Origin: an uncultured Lachnospiraceae bacterium
Lineage (GTDB): Bacteria > Bacillota > Clostridia > Lachnospirales > Lachnospiraceae
Length of the DNA: 64,000 bases
NCBI GenBank assembly: GCA_948794795.1
Contig: CAQGLR010000006.1
Span: 1 to 64,000 of the forward strand
Direction of reading: 5' to 3'
The notes below the pieces were generated by a model, which was not told where the DNA came from, ran no database searches, and was given only the letters and a program-made list of their open reading frames with translations. This document shows, in pieces, positions 1 through 8,061 of the stretch; the stretch's first letter is position 1; every line of letters starts with the position of its first letter. The translations under genes were made by a program, and so were the position numbers.

Positions 1-198
1 TTTCTTCTCTTGATGACGCTATTTATTCCTTTTTTCAAATTGAATGACTATATTTGGAAAAAACAGAAAATTGCTGATTACCCCACCTTGCCAGTGACAA
101 AAAAAGTGTATGAAGATATAGACAATGCTACAAAAATGAAACTCCGAAATGAACACTTGGAGCGGCAATTTAAGAAAAATCAGAGTGACAGCGAATAA
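1..198 (+). CDS. C-terminal part of a hypothetical membrane protein (5' end outside window)
   Basis: The frame is open from the first base and ends with TAA at 196-198. The visible part begins with a hydrophobic stretch (FLLLMTLFIPFF) that looks like the end of a membrane helix, followed by about 50 charged, lysine-rich residues. It ends only 4 bp before the arm-type repeats at 202-220, so it is the last gene of the neighbouring tuf-targeted element A. In element B the equivalent position is held by an HTH regulator, but no HTH is visible here. I do not recognise the family. Confidence 0.5.
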   Translation, partial: FLLLMTLFIPFFKLNDYIWKKQKIADYPTLPVTKKVYEDIDNATKMKLRNEHLERQFKKNQSDSE

Positions 199-201
199 AA
201 A

Positions 202-220
202 TAGAGCCATTTTAGAGCCA
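202..220 (+). repeat. Paired arm-type integrase sites of element A
   Basis: TAGAGCCA occurs at 202-209 and again at 213-220, an 11-bp period (one helical turn). Element B has the same arrangement with TAGAACCA at 515-533 and 11125-11143. An inverted copy (TGGCTCTA) lies at 344-351 next to the tuf fragment. Integrases with an AP2-like N-terminal domain bind such direct repeats inside the element ends. The assignment as arm sites is inference. Confidence 0.5.
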
Positions 221-284
221 CAAGCCATTTTCAATGAAATTCCTGCAAATGGCTTTTCCTTTTGCCCGCTATTGTTTTTAGACA

Positions 285-324
285 TTAAAAAACCGCAACC
301 CCTTGATTTTTCAAAGGATTGCGG
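285..324 (-). terminator. Terminator behind the displaced tuf 3' end
   Basis: On the minus strand, CCGCAA (319-324) pairs with TTGCGG (293-298), extended by AAGG/CCTT across a small internal loop, and is followed by a run of six T. It lies 35 bp past the stop codon of the displaced tuf fragment at 359. It is therefore the counterpart, in element A, of the tuf terminator at 11168-11203. Confidence 0.75.
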
Positions 325-358
325 TGCCTATTTTTATTATTTGGCTCTAATCACAAGA

Positions 359-413
359 TTACTCAACGATTGTTGCAACCTTACCTGAACCTACTGTCCT
401 TCCACCTTCACGG
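359..413 (-). repeat. Displaced tuf 3' end (distal attachment site of element B)
   Basis: This 55-bp stretch matches the end of tuf (11228-11282) at 51 positions. Positions 384-406 are identical to 11253-11275 over 23 bp and probably contain the crossover. Read on the minus strand it still encodes REGGRTVGSGKVATIVE and a stop. All four differences are third-codon-position changes that leave the protein unchanged. Homology stops abruptly beyond 413. It marks the junction between element B and element A. Confidence 0.85.
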
Positions 414-514
414 TTCGTAGGTAACATAATCACAATGCTTTTTCATTTATTTTATGGCGTTTTGTATTCATATTCTCCTATTTTAGCCATATTATTTGAG
501 GTTTTAAAATTTTT

Positions 515-533
515 TAGAACCAAAATAGAACCA
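515..533 (+). repeat. Paired arm-type integrase sites, distal end of element B
   Basis: TAGAACCA at 515-522 and 526-533, 11 bp apart, matches the pair at 11125-11143 near the integrase end in sequence, spacing and orientation. About 20 flanking bases (the preceding T-run and the spacer) are also nearly identical. The pair lies about 100 bp inside the distal attachment site. Confidence 0.6.
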
Positions 534-568
534 CGCCACAATAACAACATTATCAATCACACCTTAAT

Positions 569-3145
569 TTACCATGATGTGTATATTTCATTTCGACGAT
601 TAAATGCTTCTTCTCCCCCTTCCATAATATCTACTATTGCTTTATGACTACTAGAAGAATCTATCGTTCCCTGATTCATATCGATTTTCCCCGTGTCACC
701 ATCATAAATAGTTGTAATAATTTTTTCGGCATCACCCAACACAGGAATATTGGCATTATGTGTCGCAAAAATAAATTGCATATCTGCCTTTTTTTGTTTA
801 ATTGTTTGTATTAATTCTTTATAAATCACTTGATTGTCTAAATCATCTTCGGGCTGGTCAATTATAATAACATCACTATCTTGTTGCGTCAAAATAAATA
901 ATATTAATGCCGAAGCCCTTTGACCAATGGAGTGTCTACTTAATAACTTACCATGATATGAAATTTTAATTGAATCGGGACAAAATAGTTTTACATACTC
1001 TGCAAAATTATGTTCTATCTTATCGGAAACCTTGCCCCATATATTATCAGTCAACATTCCTTTTATTTTCTTCCCACCTCCCAAAAAGTAATCTTCTAAT
1101 ATTGAAACAAAGTCTGAAAACTGCTCTGATATTTCTTTATATTTAATTTCTGATATTCCCGTACCTTTAAATGCCTTTTGTAAATCATTTCTAAAAATGT
1201 CTTTATTTCCTTTAAATTCTATACTAATTTTTAATTCGCTTTGACTTTCATTAATATGTCTTATCTCTGCTGCATATGATTGATATGATTTATTTAACAT
1301 ATCATTACGACTATCAATCAACTTTTTCACTTTAGCCTCTATTTTAGCCTTATCTTTGAGAACCTCCTTAAGTGATTCTATTTCACGTTCATTTGATGTA
1401 TACATTTTCTGATATGATACAAAGCTATCCAAATCTATCGTGTCATCATTAATTTCACGTTTAATCTGGGCAAATTCTTCTTTAAGTGACTCTATTCTAG
1501 CAAGCAGCCTTTGCTTAACCTCATTAAGAGCACCTAAATTTGCATTTAATTGTCTCACCAAATCTTTCAAACTTCCCAAAAATTCAATAGATTTATCCGT
1601 TAGTATCTTTGCTTCTTGAAAAATATCTTGATTAAATTCCGATTGGTAATCACTTAAAGAAATGCCTTGGACATCTCCATCACTATACGCATTCTCTAAA
1701 GACTCTATTATATTTTTGGTTTTTTGATATATTGTATCTATCTTGACCAAATCATCATTACATGATGTTTGTTTTTTTAGTTTAGAATCAATTCCCTTCT
1801 CCTTATAAATCTTTAACTTGTGTTCTATCTCAGCATTCTTATCCGTTATTTCCGCTATCCGATTCGGAATACTTGAAACAGATAACAATTTTTTTATATT
1901 CTCGCTCAATTCATTAGTTATTGTAGTTAAGTTTTCCGAAAAATCACTTACCTCTTTCCCAACAAGTCTATTAAGTAGTTCTAATTCATAGCCGGCACGT
2001 GTCAGAGCCAAATCTTTTTGCCCAAAATATAATGGATTATTTAGAACAGCGCCTACTCCTATGGGTAATGTCATATTATTTTCATCTACAATAGATACGG
2101 CCTCATTAAGTATTCTTTTTATTTGATATTGTTTACCATGTCTATCAACAACAGATAATAAAACCTGTCCGCCTGACCCTAATACAGATTTAACAAGTGA
2201 ATTTTTATACTCAATATCTGTTGCTGGTTCCAAATCCAATGCATATCTCATTACTTCTAAAACAGAAGATTTACCACTACCTCTAATTCCAATAAATGTA
2301 TTTAATGCAGCTGAAGGGAAAAATTCTTGTCCATCTAATTTTCCGCCAAGACATTTCATACTATTAATATATCCATGACTTATTATTTTCTGCTCTGTAA
2401 AAATACGATTTTTAAAATCTTTTAATGCATATTTAATTGAATTGAAAGAATATTCCCCTATTTTTATATAAGTACATTGTGTGCCTTTGCCTATTTCTTC
2501 TATAGTTTTCGGATCAGACCCCTCTACATTTGCAACCTCATATCCCATCCAGTCTTTTGCATTTTTTTGCAAATCTCTCGTCCTTATTTTCTGAAAACCA
2601 ATAACCCTTTCCCTAAATTCCTTTTTTTGTGCTAATGATTCAATCAATCCACCTTTACATTCTTTTAAAAATCCACTTTTTTGTTCCACATGTGCAAAAA
2701 TAATAAAATAATCTTTTGCCATAGAATTTAATTTTTGAATACATGTCAATAAATCTTCATTTGTACTTGTATTCTCATTTTCTGCATTACTTATTCCCAA
2801 GAAAAAAGCATCAACAATTTTAGATATGTGATTTTCACTATTTTTAAGCCATTCATCCGGATTGAACACAATAAGAGAATGTACCGCATTTGCTCCTTGT
2901 TTAATTGATAACTCCACTCCCGGCAGCAAAAAAATATCTTTCTTTTTTGCCGCCTTTTTCAATGCTTTATATTCATCCAAGTCAAATTTATTATGATTTG
3001 TAATAACTCCCACACGAATTTCATGCTTAACTAATTCGTTGATATAATCATTCACATAATCTAACCCATCATATTTAAATTCTTTATCCTGCTTCGTGTG
3101 CAAGTGAAAATCTGCCCGAATAATGTCCATTCCATGTTCAAACAA
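569..3145 (-). CDS. PHP-domain and SMC-like ATPase protein (TrlF-like), probable defence effector
   Basis: This is a large two-part protein of about 858 residues. The N-terminus is a PHP-type metal-dependent phosphoesterase domain, with HLHT at about residue 15, TNHN near 50 and a GVEL motif near 78. A Walker A loop (GIRGSGKSS) follows near 290, then a long charged, probably coiled-coil middle. The C-terminus has a signature-like SIGQRASA, Walker B/D-loop DQPEDDLDN near 760 and a THN switch histidine. This SMC/Rad50-like layout fused to PHP is what databases call TrlF-like, and such proteins occur among phage-defence genes. The start chosen is TTG at 3143-3145, because AGGAG at 3154-3158 is 8 nt upstream. 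The ATG codons at 3178 and 3130 lack well-placed ribosome sites. It is the last gene of the cargo, 59 bp after the endonuclease gene. The nuclease target is unknown. Confidence 0.8.
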   Translation of the reverse strand: MFEHGMDIIRADFHLHTKQDKEFKYDGLDYVNDYINELVKHEIRVGVITNHNKFDLDEYKALKKAAKKKDIFLLPGVELSIKQGANAVHSLIVFNPDEWLKNSENHISKIVDAFFLGISNAENENTSTNEDLLTCIQKLNSMAKDYFIIFAHVEQKSGFLKECKGGLIESLAQKKEFRERVIGFQKIRTRDLQKNAKDWMGYEVANVEGSDPKTIEEIGKGTQCTYIKIGEYSFNSIKYALKDFKNRIFTEQKIISHGYINSMKCLGGKLDGQEFFPSAALNTFIGIRGSGKSSVLEVMRYALDLEPATDIEYKNSLVKSVLGSGGQVLLSVVDRHGKQYQIKRILNEAVSIVDENNMTLPIGVGAVLNNPLYFGQKDLALTRAGYELELLNRLVGKEVSDFSENLTTITNELSENIKKLLSVSSIPNRIAEITDKNAEIEHKLKIYKEKGIDSKLKKQTSCNDDLVKIDTIYQKTKNIIESLENAYSDGDVQGISLSDYQSEFNQDIFQEAKILTDKSIEFLGSLKDLVRQLNANLGALNEVKQRLLARIESLKEEFAQIKREINDDTIDLDSFVSYQKMYTSNEREIESLKEVLKDKAKIEAKVKKLIDSRNDMLNKSYQSYAAEIRHINESQSELKISIEFKGNKDIFRNDLQKAFKGTGISEIKYKEISEQFSDFVSILEDYFLGGGKKIKGMLTDNIWGKVSDKIEHNFAEYVKLFCPDSIKISYHGKLLSRHSIGQRASALILFILTQQDSDVIIIDQPEDDLDNQVIYKELIQTIKQKKADMQFIFATHNANIPVLGDAEKIITTIYDGDTGKIDMNQGTIDSSSSHKAIVDIMEGGEEAFNRRNEIYTSW

Positions 3146-3204
3146 TTTCTTATCTCCTTTATATAATAACTTTATCACTGTACATATACTAACTATTAAT
3201 CAAC

Positions 3205-4104
3205 TCATTTCTCACTCAGACCTTTTGCATAAGCATATATCCGTTTCAAGTAACTCTCATTCACTGTTCTGTTATTATCGTTTCCTACCAAACTCGAAAA
3301 TCCCAAATATGAATTAAATCCTAACATATATACAGCAATAGCCATTGCCATATCTTCTGTCTCTCTACCTGACATATCCGCAATATTTTTCAATTCCTGC
3401 AAAACAGTATCATGCGGAATTTGAACCGTTCCATCCTGCTTTACCACCTTTTCAATTACATTTGGAAGAACCATACACATATTATAAAAAGCATCATCTT
3501 TCCCAGTTGTGATTGCATAAAACTGATCCAGACTTACTCGTCTAATTCTTTTATGCGATACACGCTTTCCGTCTACCGTAGTTTCCCACTTTATATTTTG
3601 TGATTTCTGGGCAATTGCTTCTACCAAAAAACAAGCGCAATCGTCATCACTTAATAACTGATTTTGCATCTTAATATATGTTTTACCTGCCGAAGCTGAA
3701 TTCATTGTATTATGCTTATTCTTCATTTCAACATATACTGTATGAACCACATCTCCATCCGACAGCACGATTCCGTTCTCGTTTTGATAAATTACATCCC
3801 AGCCGCCTTCTTTCCCATTCTCCGGCACTCTGCATTTATCTATATACTGAAATATCCTTTGATGAAAGTAGCCTATATCATTATTATTTGATTTGTCACG
3901 CTGACGGAATATTTCATTACCTACCATTTCTTCCCATGAAGTCTGATATACCGTTTTATCAAAAATCAGTTTGATAGGGTCAATGATATTTTTGTTAAAA
4001 CGCTTCACGTCATAAGATTCAAGTTTCTCTCCATATTTTTCTATCGTAGCTCCTACATGCTTTATAAAATCTTCTTTCGATATAAAATCCAACGACCAAC
4101 CCAT
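3205..4104 (-). CDS. Type II restriction endonuclease, Eco47II/Sau96I-like
   Basis: The protein has 299 residues. The N-terminal FNKNIIDPIKLIFD segment is what I associate with the Eco47II/Sau96I family, whose known members cut GGNCC. A plausible PD-(D/E)XK centre is formed by the aspartate in GGWDVIY (about residue 103) and the E and K of VEMKNK (about residues 126-131). The gene starts 5 bp after the methyltransferase stop, with a GGGAGG sequence inside the methyltransferase end. Methylase-first order lets protection precede cutting after transfer. The family call is confident. The recognition sequence is inferred from memory of the family and is less sure. Confidence 0.82.
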   Translation of the reverse strand: MGWSLDFISKEDFIKHVGATIEKYGEKLESYDVKRFNKNIIDPIKLIFDKTVYQTSWEEMVGNEIFRQRDKSNNNDIGYFHQRIFQYIDKCRVPENGKEGGWDVIYQNENGIVLSDGDVVHTVYVEMKNKHNTMNSASAGKTYIKMQNQLLSDDDCACFLVEAIAQKSQNIKWETTVDGKRVSHKRIRRVSLDQFYAITTGKDDAFYNMCMVLPNVIEKVVKQDGTVQIPHDTVLQELKNIADMSGRETEDMAMAIAVYMLGFNSYLGFSSLVGNDNNRTVNESYLKRIYAYAKGLSEK

Positions 4105-4109
4105 TACGA

Positions 4110-5144
4110 TTACATTGCCTCCCTGATTTTCTCTTTTTTTTTCAATATCTCAAGTGAACGATGTATTTCTGTTGCAATATCCCATGCCAAATTAACTGGC
4201 ACTGCGTTTCCCACCTGTTTATACTGAGATGAAACATTTCCACAAAATTCCCATTCATCTGGAAAAGTCTGACACCTTGCATTTTCCCTTATCGTAAAAG
4301 GTCTTGCCTCCAATGGGTGGCAACGCTCCGTCTGCTTTTGAGATGGCGATGTTAATACAGTTAATGACGGCTCATCTAAACTCATTCTCCGTAATATACC
4401 GGTACGTCCGCCCTCCATTTCCCAACAACTTTTCATATACTCTTTTGCCACATTTGGATCAATGTCTCGCCAGTACCCACCTGCAGGAACTAACTCAAAT
4501 ATTTTTTTCTTTTTTTCTCCATATGGAATATATGGACTATCTGGGCAATCCAACAAAACATCTTTCAATACAGGTTTATAGTCATGAGGTTTTGGGAATA
4601 CATATTCTGTTTTGTCTGCTAAATCATTTCTAATTCCAACTGTAATCAAACGCTCCCTTTTTTGAGGGACTCCGTAATCCCACGCATTCAATACTTTTTT
4701 ATCAATTGTATATCCTGCCTTTGCAAAAATGTTTAGCATCGTTTTATATGTATTTCCGTGATTATGCGTAAGCAATCCTCTAACATTTTCAAACAGAAAC
4801 ATCTTCGGCTGCAGTTTCTGTAAAAATAACGCATAATGGTAAAAAAGCGTCCCTCTGGCGTCTTCCAATCCCAACCTTTTCCCCGCATATGAAAACGCCT
4901 GACAAGGTGCTCCTCCAGATAGTAAATCCAACTCTCCTTTCTTTATATGAAAATATTTCTCCAAATCCAAACAAGAAATGTTAGCAATATCATCATGAAT
5001 GACGTTCCAGTTAGGTCTGTTTCTTTTCAACGTATCTGCCGCATCTTTATCAAATTCAATCAGTCCAAGCGTTTCAAATCCTGCTTTCTCAATTCCTAAC
5101 GCAAGCCCGCCTGCACCAGCAAATAATTCAATCGTGTAAAACAT
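4110..5144 (-). CDS. DNA (cytosine-5)-methyltransferase of the R-M pair
   Basis: The 344-residue protein contains the ordered C5-methyltransferase motifs: FAGAGG (motif I, S-adenosylmethionine binding) near residue 9, GGAPCQ with the catalytic cysteine (motif IV) near 80, ENVRGL (VI) near 119, QKRERL (VIII) near 161, and QVGNAVP (X) near the C-terminus. Length is normal for a monospecific enzyme. It should methylate the site cut by the neighbouring endonuclease, which overlaps it functionally and lies 5 bp downstream. A ribosome site (GGAAGAGG) precedes the ATG. A promoter lies just upstream at 5163-5191, overlapping a dyad that the small HTH protein encoded upstream could bind. Confidence 0.93.
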   Translation of the reverse strand: MFYTIELFAGAGGLALGIEKAGFETLGLIEFDKDAADTLKRNRPNWNVIHDDIANISCLDLEKYFHIKKGELDLLSGGAPCQAFSYAGKRLGLEDARGTLFYHYALFLQKLQPKMFLFENVRGLLTHNHGNTYKTMLNIFAKAGYTIDKKVLNAWDYGVPQKRERLITVGIRNDLADKTEYVFPKPHDYKPVLKDVLLDCPDSPYIPYGEKKKKIFELVPAGGYWRDIDPNVAKEYMKSCWEMEGGRTGILRRMSLDEPSLTVLTSPSQKQTERCHPLEARPFTIRENARCQTFPDEWEFCGNVSSQYKQVGNAVPVNLAWDIATEIHRSLEILKKKEKIREAM

Positions 5145-5162
5145 AAGACTACCTCTTCCTTT

Positions 5163-5191
5163 TTTATAATACTAGCATACCATATGTCCAA
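5163..5191 (-). promoter_or_regulatory. Promoter of the methyltransferase-endonuclease genes with overlapping dyad
   Basis: On the minus strand TTGGAC (5186-5191) and TATAAA (5163-5168) are separated by exactly 17 bp. The -35 box overlaps an inverted repeat, TGTCC (5185-5189) and GGACA (5198-5202), spaced by 8 bp. It reaches to within a few bases of the stop codon of the HTH gene. This is a plausible operator for the small HTH protein, as in controller-protein R-M systems. Confidence 0.5.
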
Positions 5192-5194
5192 TTA

Positions 5195-5425
5195 TCAGGA
5201 CACATTAAATATTTCTTCATCTTCCTCAACAAGTTCCATCATATCAGTAATCTGACAATTCAATGCTTTACATATTCTACAAATAACCTCTGTAGAAACA
5301 TTTTCATTCTTTCCCATTTTTGCTATCGTATTTGTAGTAACTCCTGTTTGTTCTCTAAGCTGCGTTTTGCTCATTCCCTTATCTATCAACAATTTCCAAA
5401 GCCTATTATAATTTACTTTCATCAT
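5195..5425 (-). CDS. Small HTH (Cro/CI-type) regulator, possible R-M controller
   Basis: This 76-residue protein is almost entirely an HTH_3 fold. MSKTQLREQTGVTTNTIAKM (about residues 18-37) is the helix-turn-helix, and the C-terminal tail is acidic. The size and the position directly upstream of a methyltransferase gene resemble R-M controller (C) proteins, although related small regulators also occur elsewhere. It has its own strong promoter (5466-5494), so it can be expressed before the R-M genes after transfer. An inverted repeat overlapping the -35 of the next promoter is a candidate binding site. Confidence 0.8.
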   Translation of the reverse strand: MMKVNYNRLWKLLIDKGMSKTQLREQTGVTTNTIAKMGKNENVSTEVICRICKALNCQITDMMELVEEDEEIFNVS

Positions 5426-5465
5426 AACTTACACCTATATGAAACTTTTCTATATCAACTTCCTT

Positions 5466-5494
5466 ATTATACCAAATCATATTGATATTTTCAA
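5466..5494 (-). promoter_or_regulatory. Promoter of the HTH regulator gene
   Basis: On the minus strand TTGAAA (5489-5494), 17 bp and TATAAT (5466-5471), with TGG in front of the -10 (extended -10). This is a near-consensus vegetative promoter about 40 bp upstream of the regulator start codon. Confidence 0.65.
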
Positions 5495-5577
5495 TTCATT
5501 TTTGACTTATTCAATCGACTATTCGCAATTTGTTTTTTAATTTGTTTGGAATAACTTCTCTTAATAACCCATTGCCT

Positions 5578-5597
5578 ACATGGTGCTAGCACCATGT
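5578..5597. repeat. Perfect 20-bp palindrome between mobilization genes and defence cargo
   Basis: Positions 5578-5597 read ACATGGTGCTAGCACCATGT, which is its own reverse complement with no loop. It has no T-run on either side and so is not a standard terminator. It lies exactly at the boundary between the transfer module and the R-M cargo. It could be a protein-binding dyad or a scar or hotspot for cargo insertion. Its role is unknown. Confidence 0.6.
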
Positions 5598-5615
5598 CAC
5601 AAAATACCACTAAGG

Positions 5616-5644
5616 AAAAGGCAGGCTACACATACCTGCCCTTT
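5616..5644 (-). terminator. Terminator of the mobilization operon
   Basis: On the minus strand GGCAGG (rc of 5635-5640) pairs with CCTGCC (rc of 5620-5625) around a 9-nt loop, followed by TTTT. It lies 17 bp past the stop codon of the last gene of the xis-int-rep-mob series. Confidence 0.65.
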
Positions 5645-5660
5645 ATGCTTATATCTTTAG

Positions 5661-5975
5661 TTATCTTACAAAATTCCGTTCTAGCTTCTCCCTCTGCCCT
5701 TTCAACTCATTTTGCTTTTCATATAGACTGTTACGTTCCTCACACAGCTTTTTCATACGTTCTAGCTTTTCTCTAACGCCCTCCCGACATTTCGGCTCTA
5801 TCTGCTTGTATTCCCCTGTCAGGTCACGAATTTTATTGTTATTCTCTTTCATCTGCTCCGAAACACATATCCAATCCACTAAATTCTTTACTTCCATATC
5901 CATCTCGTACAAATCTGTTTCCGTCAAAATCTTCGTGCAGAGCCGTACCATCACTTTCTTTTCCGTATCCGTCAT
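5661..5975 (-). CDS. Hypothetical coiled-coil protein of the mobilization operon
   Basis: The protein has 104 residues. The second half is highly charged (KLERMKKLCEERNSLYEKQ) with heptad-like spacing, so a coiled coil is likely, and there are no membrane segments. The ATG at 5973-5975 is chosen because GAGGGAG lies directly upstream. An in-frame TTG at 5987 would overlap the previous gene by one codon. It is the last gene before the terminator and follows the relaxase and another small gene, so a mobilization accessory or DNA-binding role is possible. I do not recognise a family. Confidence 0.6.
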   Translation of the reverse strand: MTDTEKKVMVRLCTKILTETDLYEMDMEVKNLVDWICVSEQMKENNNKIRDLTGEYKQIEPKCREGVREKLERMKKLCEERNSLYEKQNELKGQREKLERNFVR

Positions 5976-5983
5976 GCTCTCCC

Positions 5984-6355
5984 TCAACTTTCATATCTAA
6001 AAAATTCTCTTGCCAACGCTTCTGCCATAGCTTTACTATATTCCTGCTTTAAATAGCCTTGAACAATTGTGCAAAACATACCTTTTACCATATCCGCCTC
6101 TATGTCGCAATAGGCTTGCTGTTCTCCCGACAATGCCATCGCAACATATTCGATCGGATTGTCATCCAACAACTTATGCAACTTCGCAAGCGATTGTTCT
6201 GTAGTATGCAGATTAGCTTCTATTTCTTCACATTTTAACCACAAAACATTACCATCTGAATAATAAACCTCCACATAACCGTTATCCATATTGTACTCAC
6301 AGCCTATAATATTTTCCATAGAATACTGTTTACCCCAATTTCCGATATCCATCAT
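5984..6355 (-). CDS. Hypothetical protein downstream of the relaxase
   Basis: The protein has 123 residues. The N-terminal half looks like a small beta-rich domain (GYVEVYYSDGNVLWLKCEE, about residues 26-44) and the C-terminal half is helical. It lies 18 bp after the relaxase stop with an AAAGGA ribosome site. It probably belongs to the set of small proteins that travel with MobV relaxases in Firmicutes mobilizable elements. That statement rests on context, since no catalytic motif is visible. Confidence 0.6.
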   Translation of the reverse strand: MMDIGNWGKQYSMENIIGCEYNMDNGYVEVYYSDGNVLWLKCEEIEANLHTTEQSLAKLHKLLDDNPIEYVAMALSGEQQAYCDIEADMVKGMFCTIVQGYLKQEYSKAMAEALAREFFRYES

Positions 6356-6373
6356 ATCAATCCGTCCTTTCTC

Positions 6374-7723
6374 TTATCTGCCCATTCCATACATTCTGTT
6401 CTGCTGTTTTCTGCTTTGCTCAATTCGTTCCAGTTCCCTTGCATTTGCCACAATCGTATCAAGCTTATATGCCCCGACATACTGTTTCACACGCTCAAAA
6501 TCATCCGCTTTTTCCTGTAACTGTTCTAATTTTACATACTGCTGATGTACCTTACTTTTATAGAAGTCAATATCCTCTGCCTGTTTCGTGACCTTTGCTT
6601 TTAACTGTTTTATCTGATCCATAAGGTTGACACATTTTATCGTAAGGCTTTTTACAATTTCTTTCAGCCTTTCCACAAGCGGCATAGCATTCTTTTCCCG
6701 ATAAGTCTTTGCGCTCATTAGTGCAGTTGGCTTCGGCAACTGCCATCTTGCATCTTCATCATAGGCATGTATGTTACGTTCCAACGCTACTTTAGAATCA
6801 GCCATTTTCTCAATATCCTGCTGTAACTTTTTCTGATGCTGTTCCAATGCTTTATTATCAGACATCAGCTTTTCTCTGTTCTCTATCAATCCATCTGCCT
6901 GTTCCCTTAATAAATTATTGGTTACAGAAAATTCCGTTGTTTCTTGCCGGACAGCTTCATTCTCCAGCTTTATCTTCTCTATTTCATTTTCAGCCAAGAC
7001 TTGCTGATAAATAATATGGGATAATTCCGCTTTATTACTGGATACCGCCTTTTCCAATTTTGCGACTTCTTTCACTCTCTCCTGTTTTTCAAAGTCCAAC
7101 ACGGATAAATGCTTATTATGCGTTCCTAACTGTTTCCACCGCACCCCATATCTTTCCGCAACTTTTGAAAGTTCCTGCTTTTCAGATTCTATCCATTGAT
7201 TCCATTCTGTTGCGCTTCTTGTGCCGCCTTTAAATCCCTGCTCTGCCAGTGCGCCTTTCAGTGATACTCTAGTATCAAGTCCACGCTTGCTGTTACGAAT
7301 AAAAGGAACAAAATCAATATGAACGTGTGGCGTTTCCTCATCCATATGCAGATGCGCCGAAAACACATATAGATTCGGATTTCTTTTCTGAAAATCTTCC
7401 ATAAACTCTATCAATATTTCCTTTGCAAGCTGCCCTTCTTCGCTTTTGGCATTCGTATCATCTTTATTCCCAATCTGAAGAATAACCTCGTGAAATAACT
7501 TCTCCTGCTTACTCTGTCTTATCTTCTCATAATAATTGTCAATTTTCCGGTCACTCCGTTTCTGCTTTGCATTGTAACGCTCCAACGCGTCATCAAATAA
7601 TTCGTGATATACCTTTTTAATATTCAAATGGCAGAACTCCACATTATATTTGCTTTGTTCCTTATCCACATTCTTTGCGCTGAAAGTTCTCGTATTATGG
7701 CTGACAGAACCTTTTCCCATCAT
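6374..7723 (-). CDS. mobV: MobV-family relaxase (Pre/Mob)
   Basis: This is the nicking enzyme that should start conjugative transfer of the element. The N-terminal domain has SHNTRTFSAKNVD (about residues 9-21) and the metal-binding motif HLHMDEETPHVHIDF near residue 125, which is diagnostic of MobV. The C-terminal half (about residues 220-450) is glutamine- and glutamate-rich and likely coiled coil, as is usual for these proteins. Two adjacent ATG codons (7718-7723) follow GAGAGG, and an upstream GTG at 7753 is a weaker alternative. A candidate oriT lies 80-150 bp upstream. No coupling protein or secretion genes are present, so a helper element is needed. Confidence 0.92.
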   Translation of the reverse strand: MMGKGSVSHNTRTFSAKNVDKEQSKYNVEFCHLNIKKVYHELFDDALERYNAKQKRSDRKIDNYYEKIRQSKQEKLFHEVILQIGNKDDTNAKSEEGQLAKEILIEFMEDFQKRNPNLYVFSAHLHMDEETPHVHIDFVPFIRNSKRGLDTRVSLKGALAEQGFKGGTRSATEWNQWIESEKQELSKVAERYGVRWKQLGTHNKHLSVLDFEKQERVKEVAKLEKAVSSNKAELSHIIYQQVLAENEIEKIKLENEAVRQETTEFSVTNNLLREQADGLIENREKLMSDNKALEQHQKKLQQDIEKMADSKVALERNIHAYDEDARWQLPKPTALMSAKTYREKNAMPLVERLKEIVKSLTIKCVNLMDQIKQLKAKVTKQAEDIDFYKSKVHQQYVKLEQLQEKADDFERVKQYVGAYKLDTIVANARELERIEQSRKQQNRMYGMGR

Positions 7724-8061
7724 GCCGCTAATTGTCCTCTCCAATAATCTCACACCTTCCCATCTTCTTTATTTTTATCTGTTATATTTTGTGCCGACAG
7801 GCACAGCCTTTGTTACTTTCTGCGAAAGTAACGCAAAAGCACTTTCGACAGGCTACGCTCTATCAAAAGTGCCTTTGCGCCCTGCCGGGGGCATTGCCAC
7901 GCTTACGCTGGCAAATAACTTCGCATATTCATATACTCATTTCATCCATGCGAAAACGCATCTTAATCAAGTCCGCAACAATGCAAAGCCTATATATTTT
8001 GCAACCTTGCAATATTCATCTCCGCAAAATCTTTATAGTCTGCATTGTTGCGTTCTTCCTT
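7724..8061. other. Intergenic region holding a candidate origin of transfer (7808-7872)
   Basis: This 338-bp stretch between the RepA-like gene and the relaxase has no convincing gene. It contains a perfect 9-bp inverted repeat with a 3-nt loop, GTTACTTTC (7812-7820) and GAAAGTAAC (7824-7832), with flanking CTTT/AAAG. A second hairpin follows, GCACTTT (7839-7845) and AAAGTGC (7866-7872). It is richer in GC than the rest of the element. MobV enzymes usually nick next to such repeats just upstream of their own gene. The nick position cannot be fixed from sequence. Confidence 0.6.

Noticed and set aside
359..413. A second tuf gene
   Set aside because: Only the last 17 to 18 codons are present and similarity stops abruptly at 413. 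It is the displaced attachment site.
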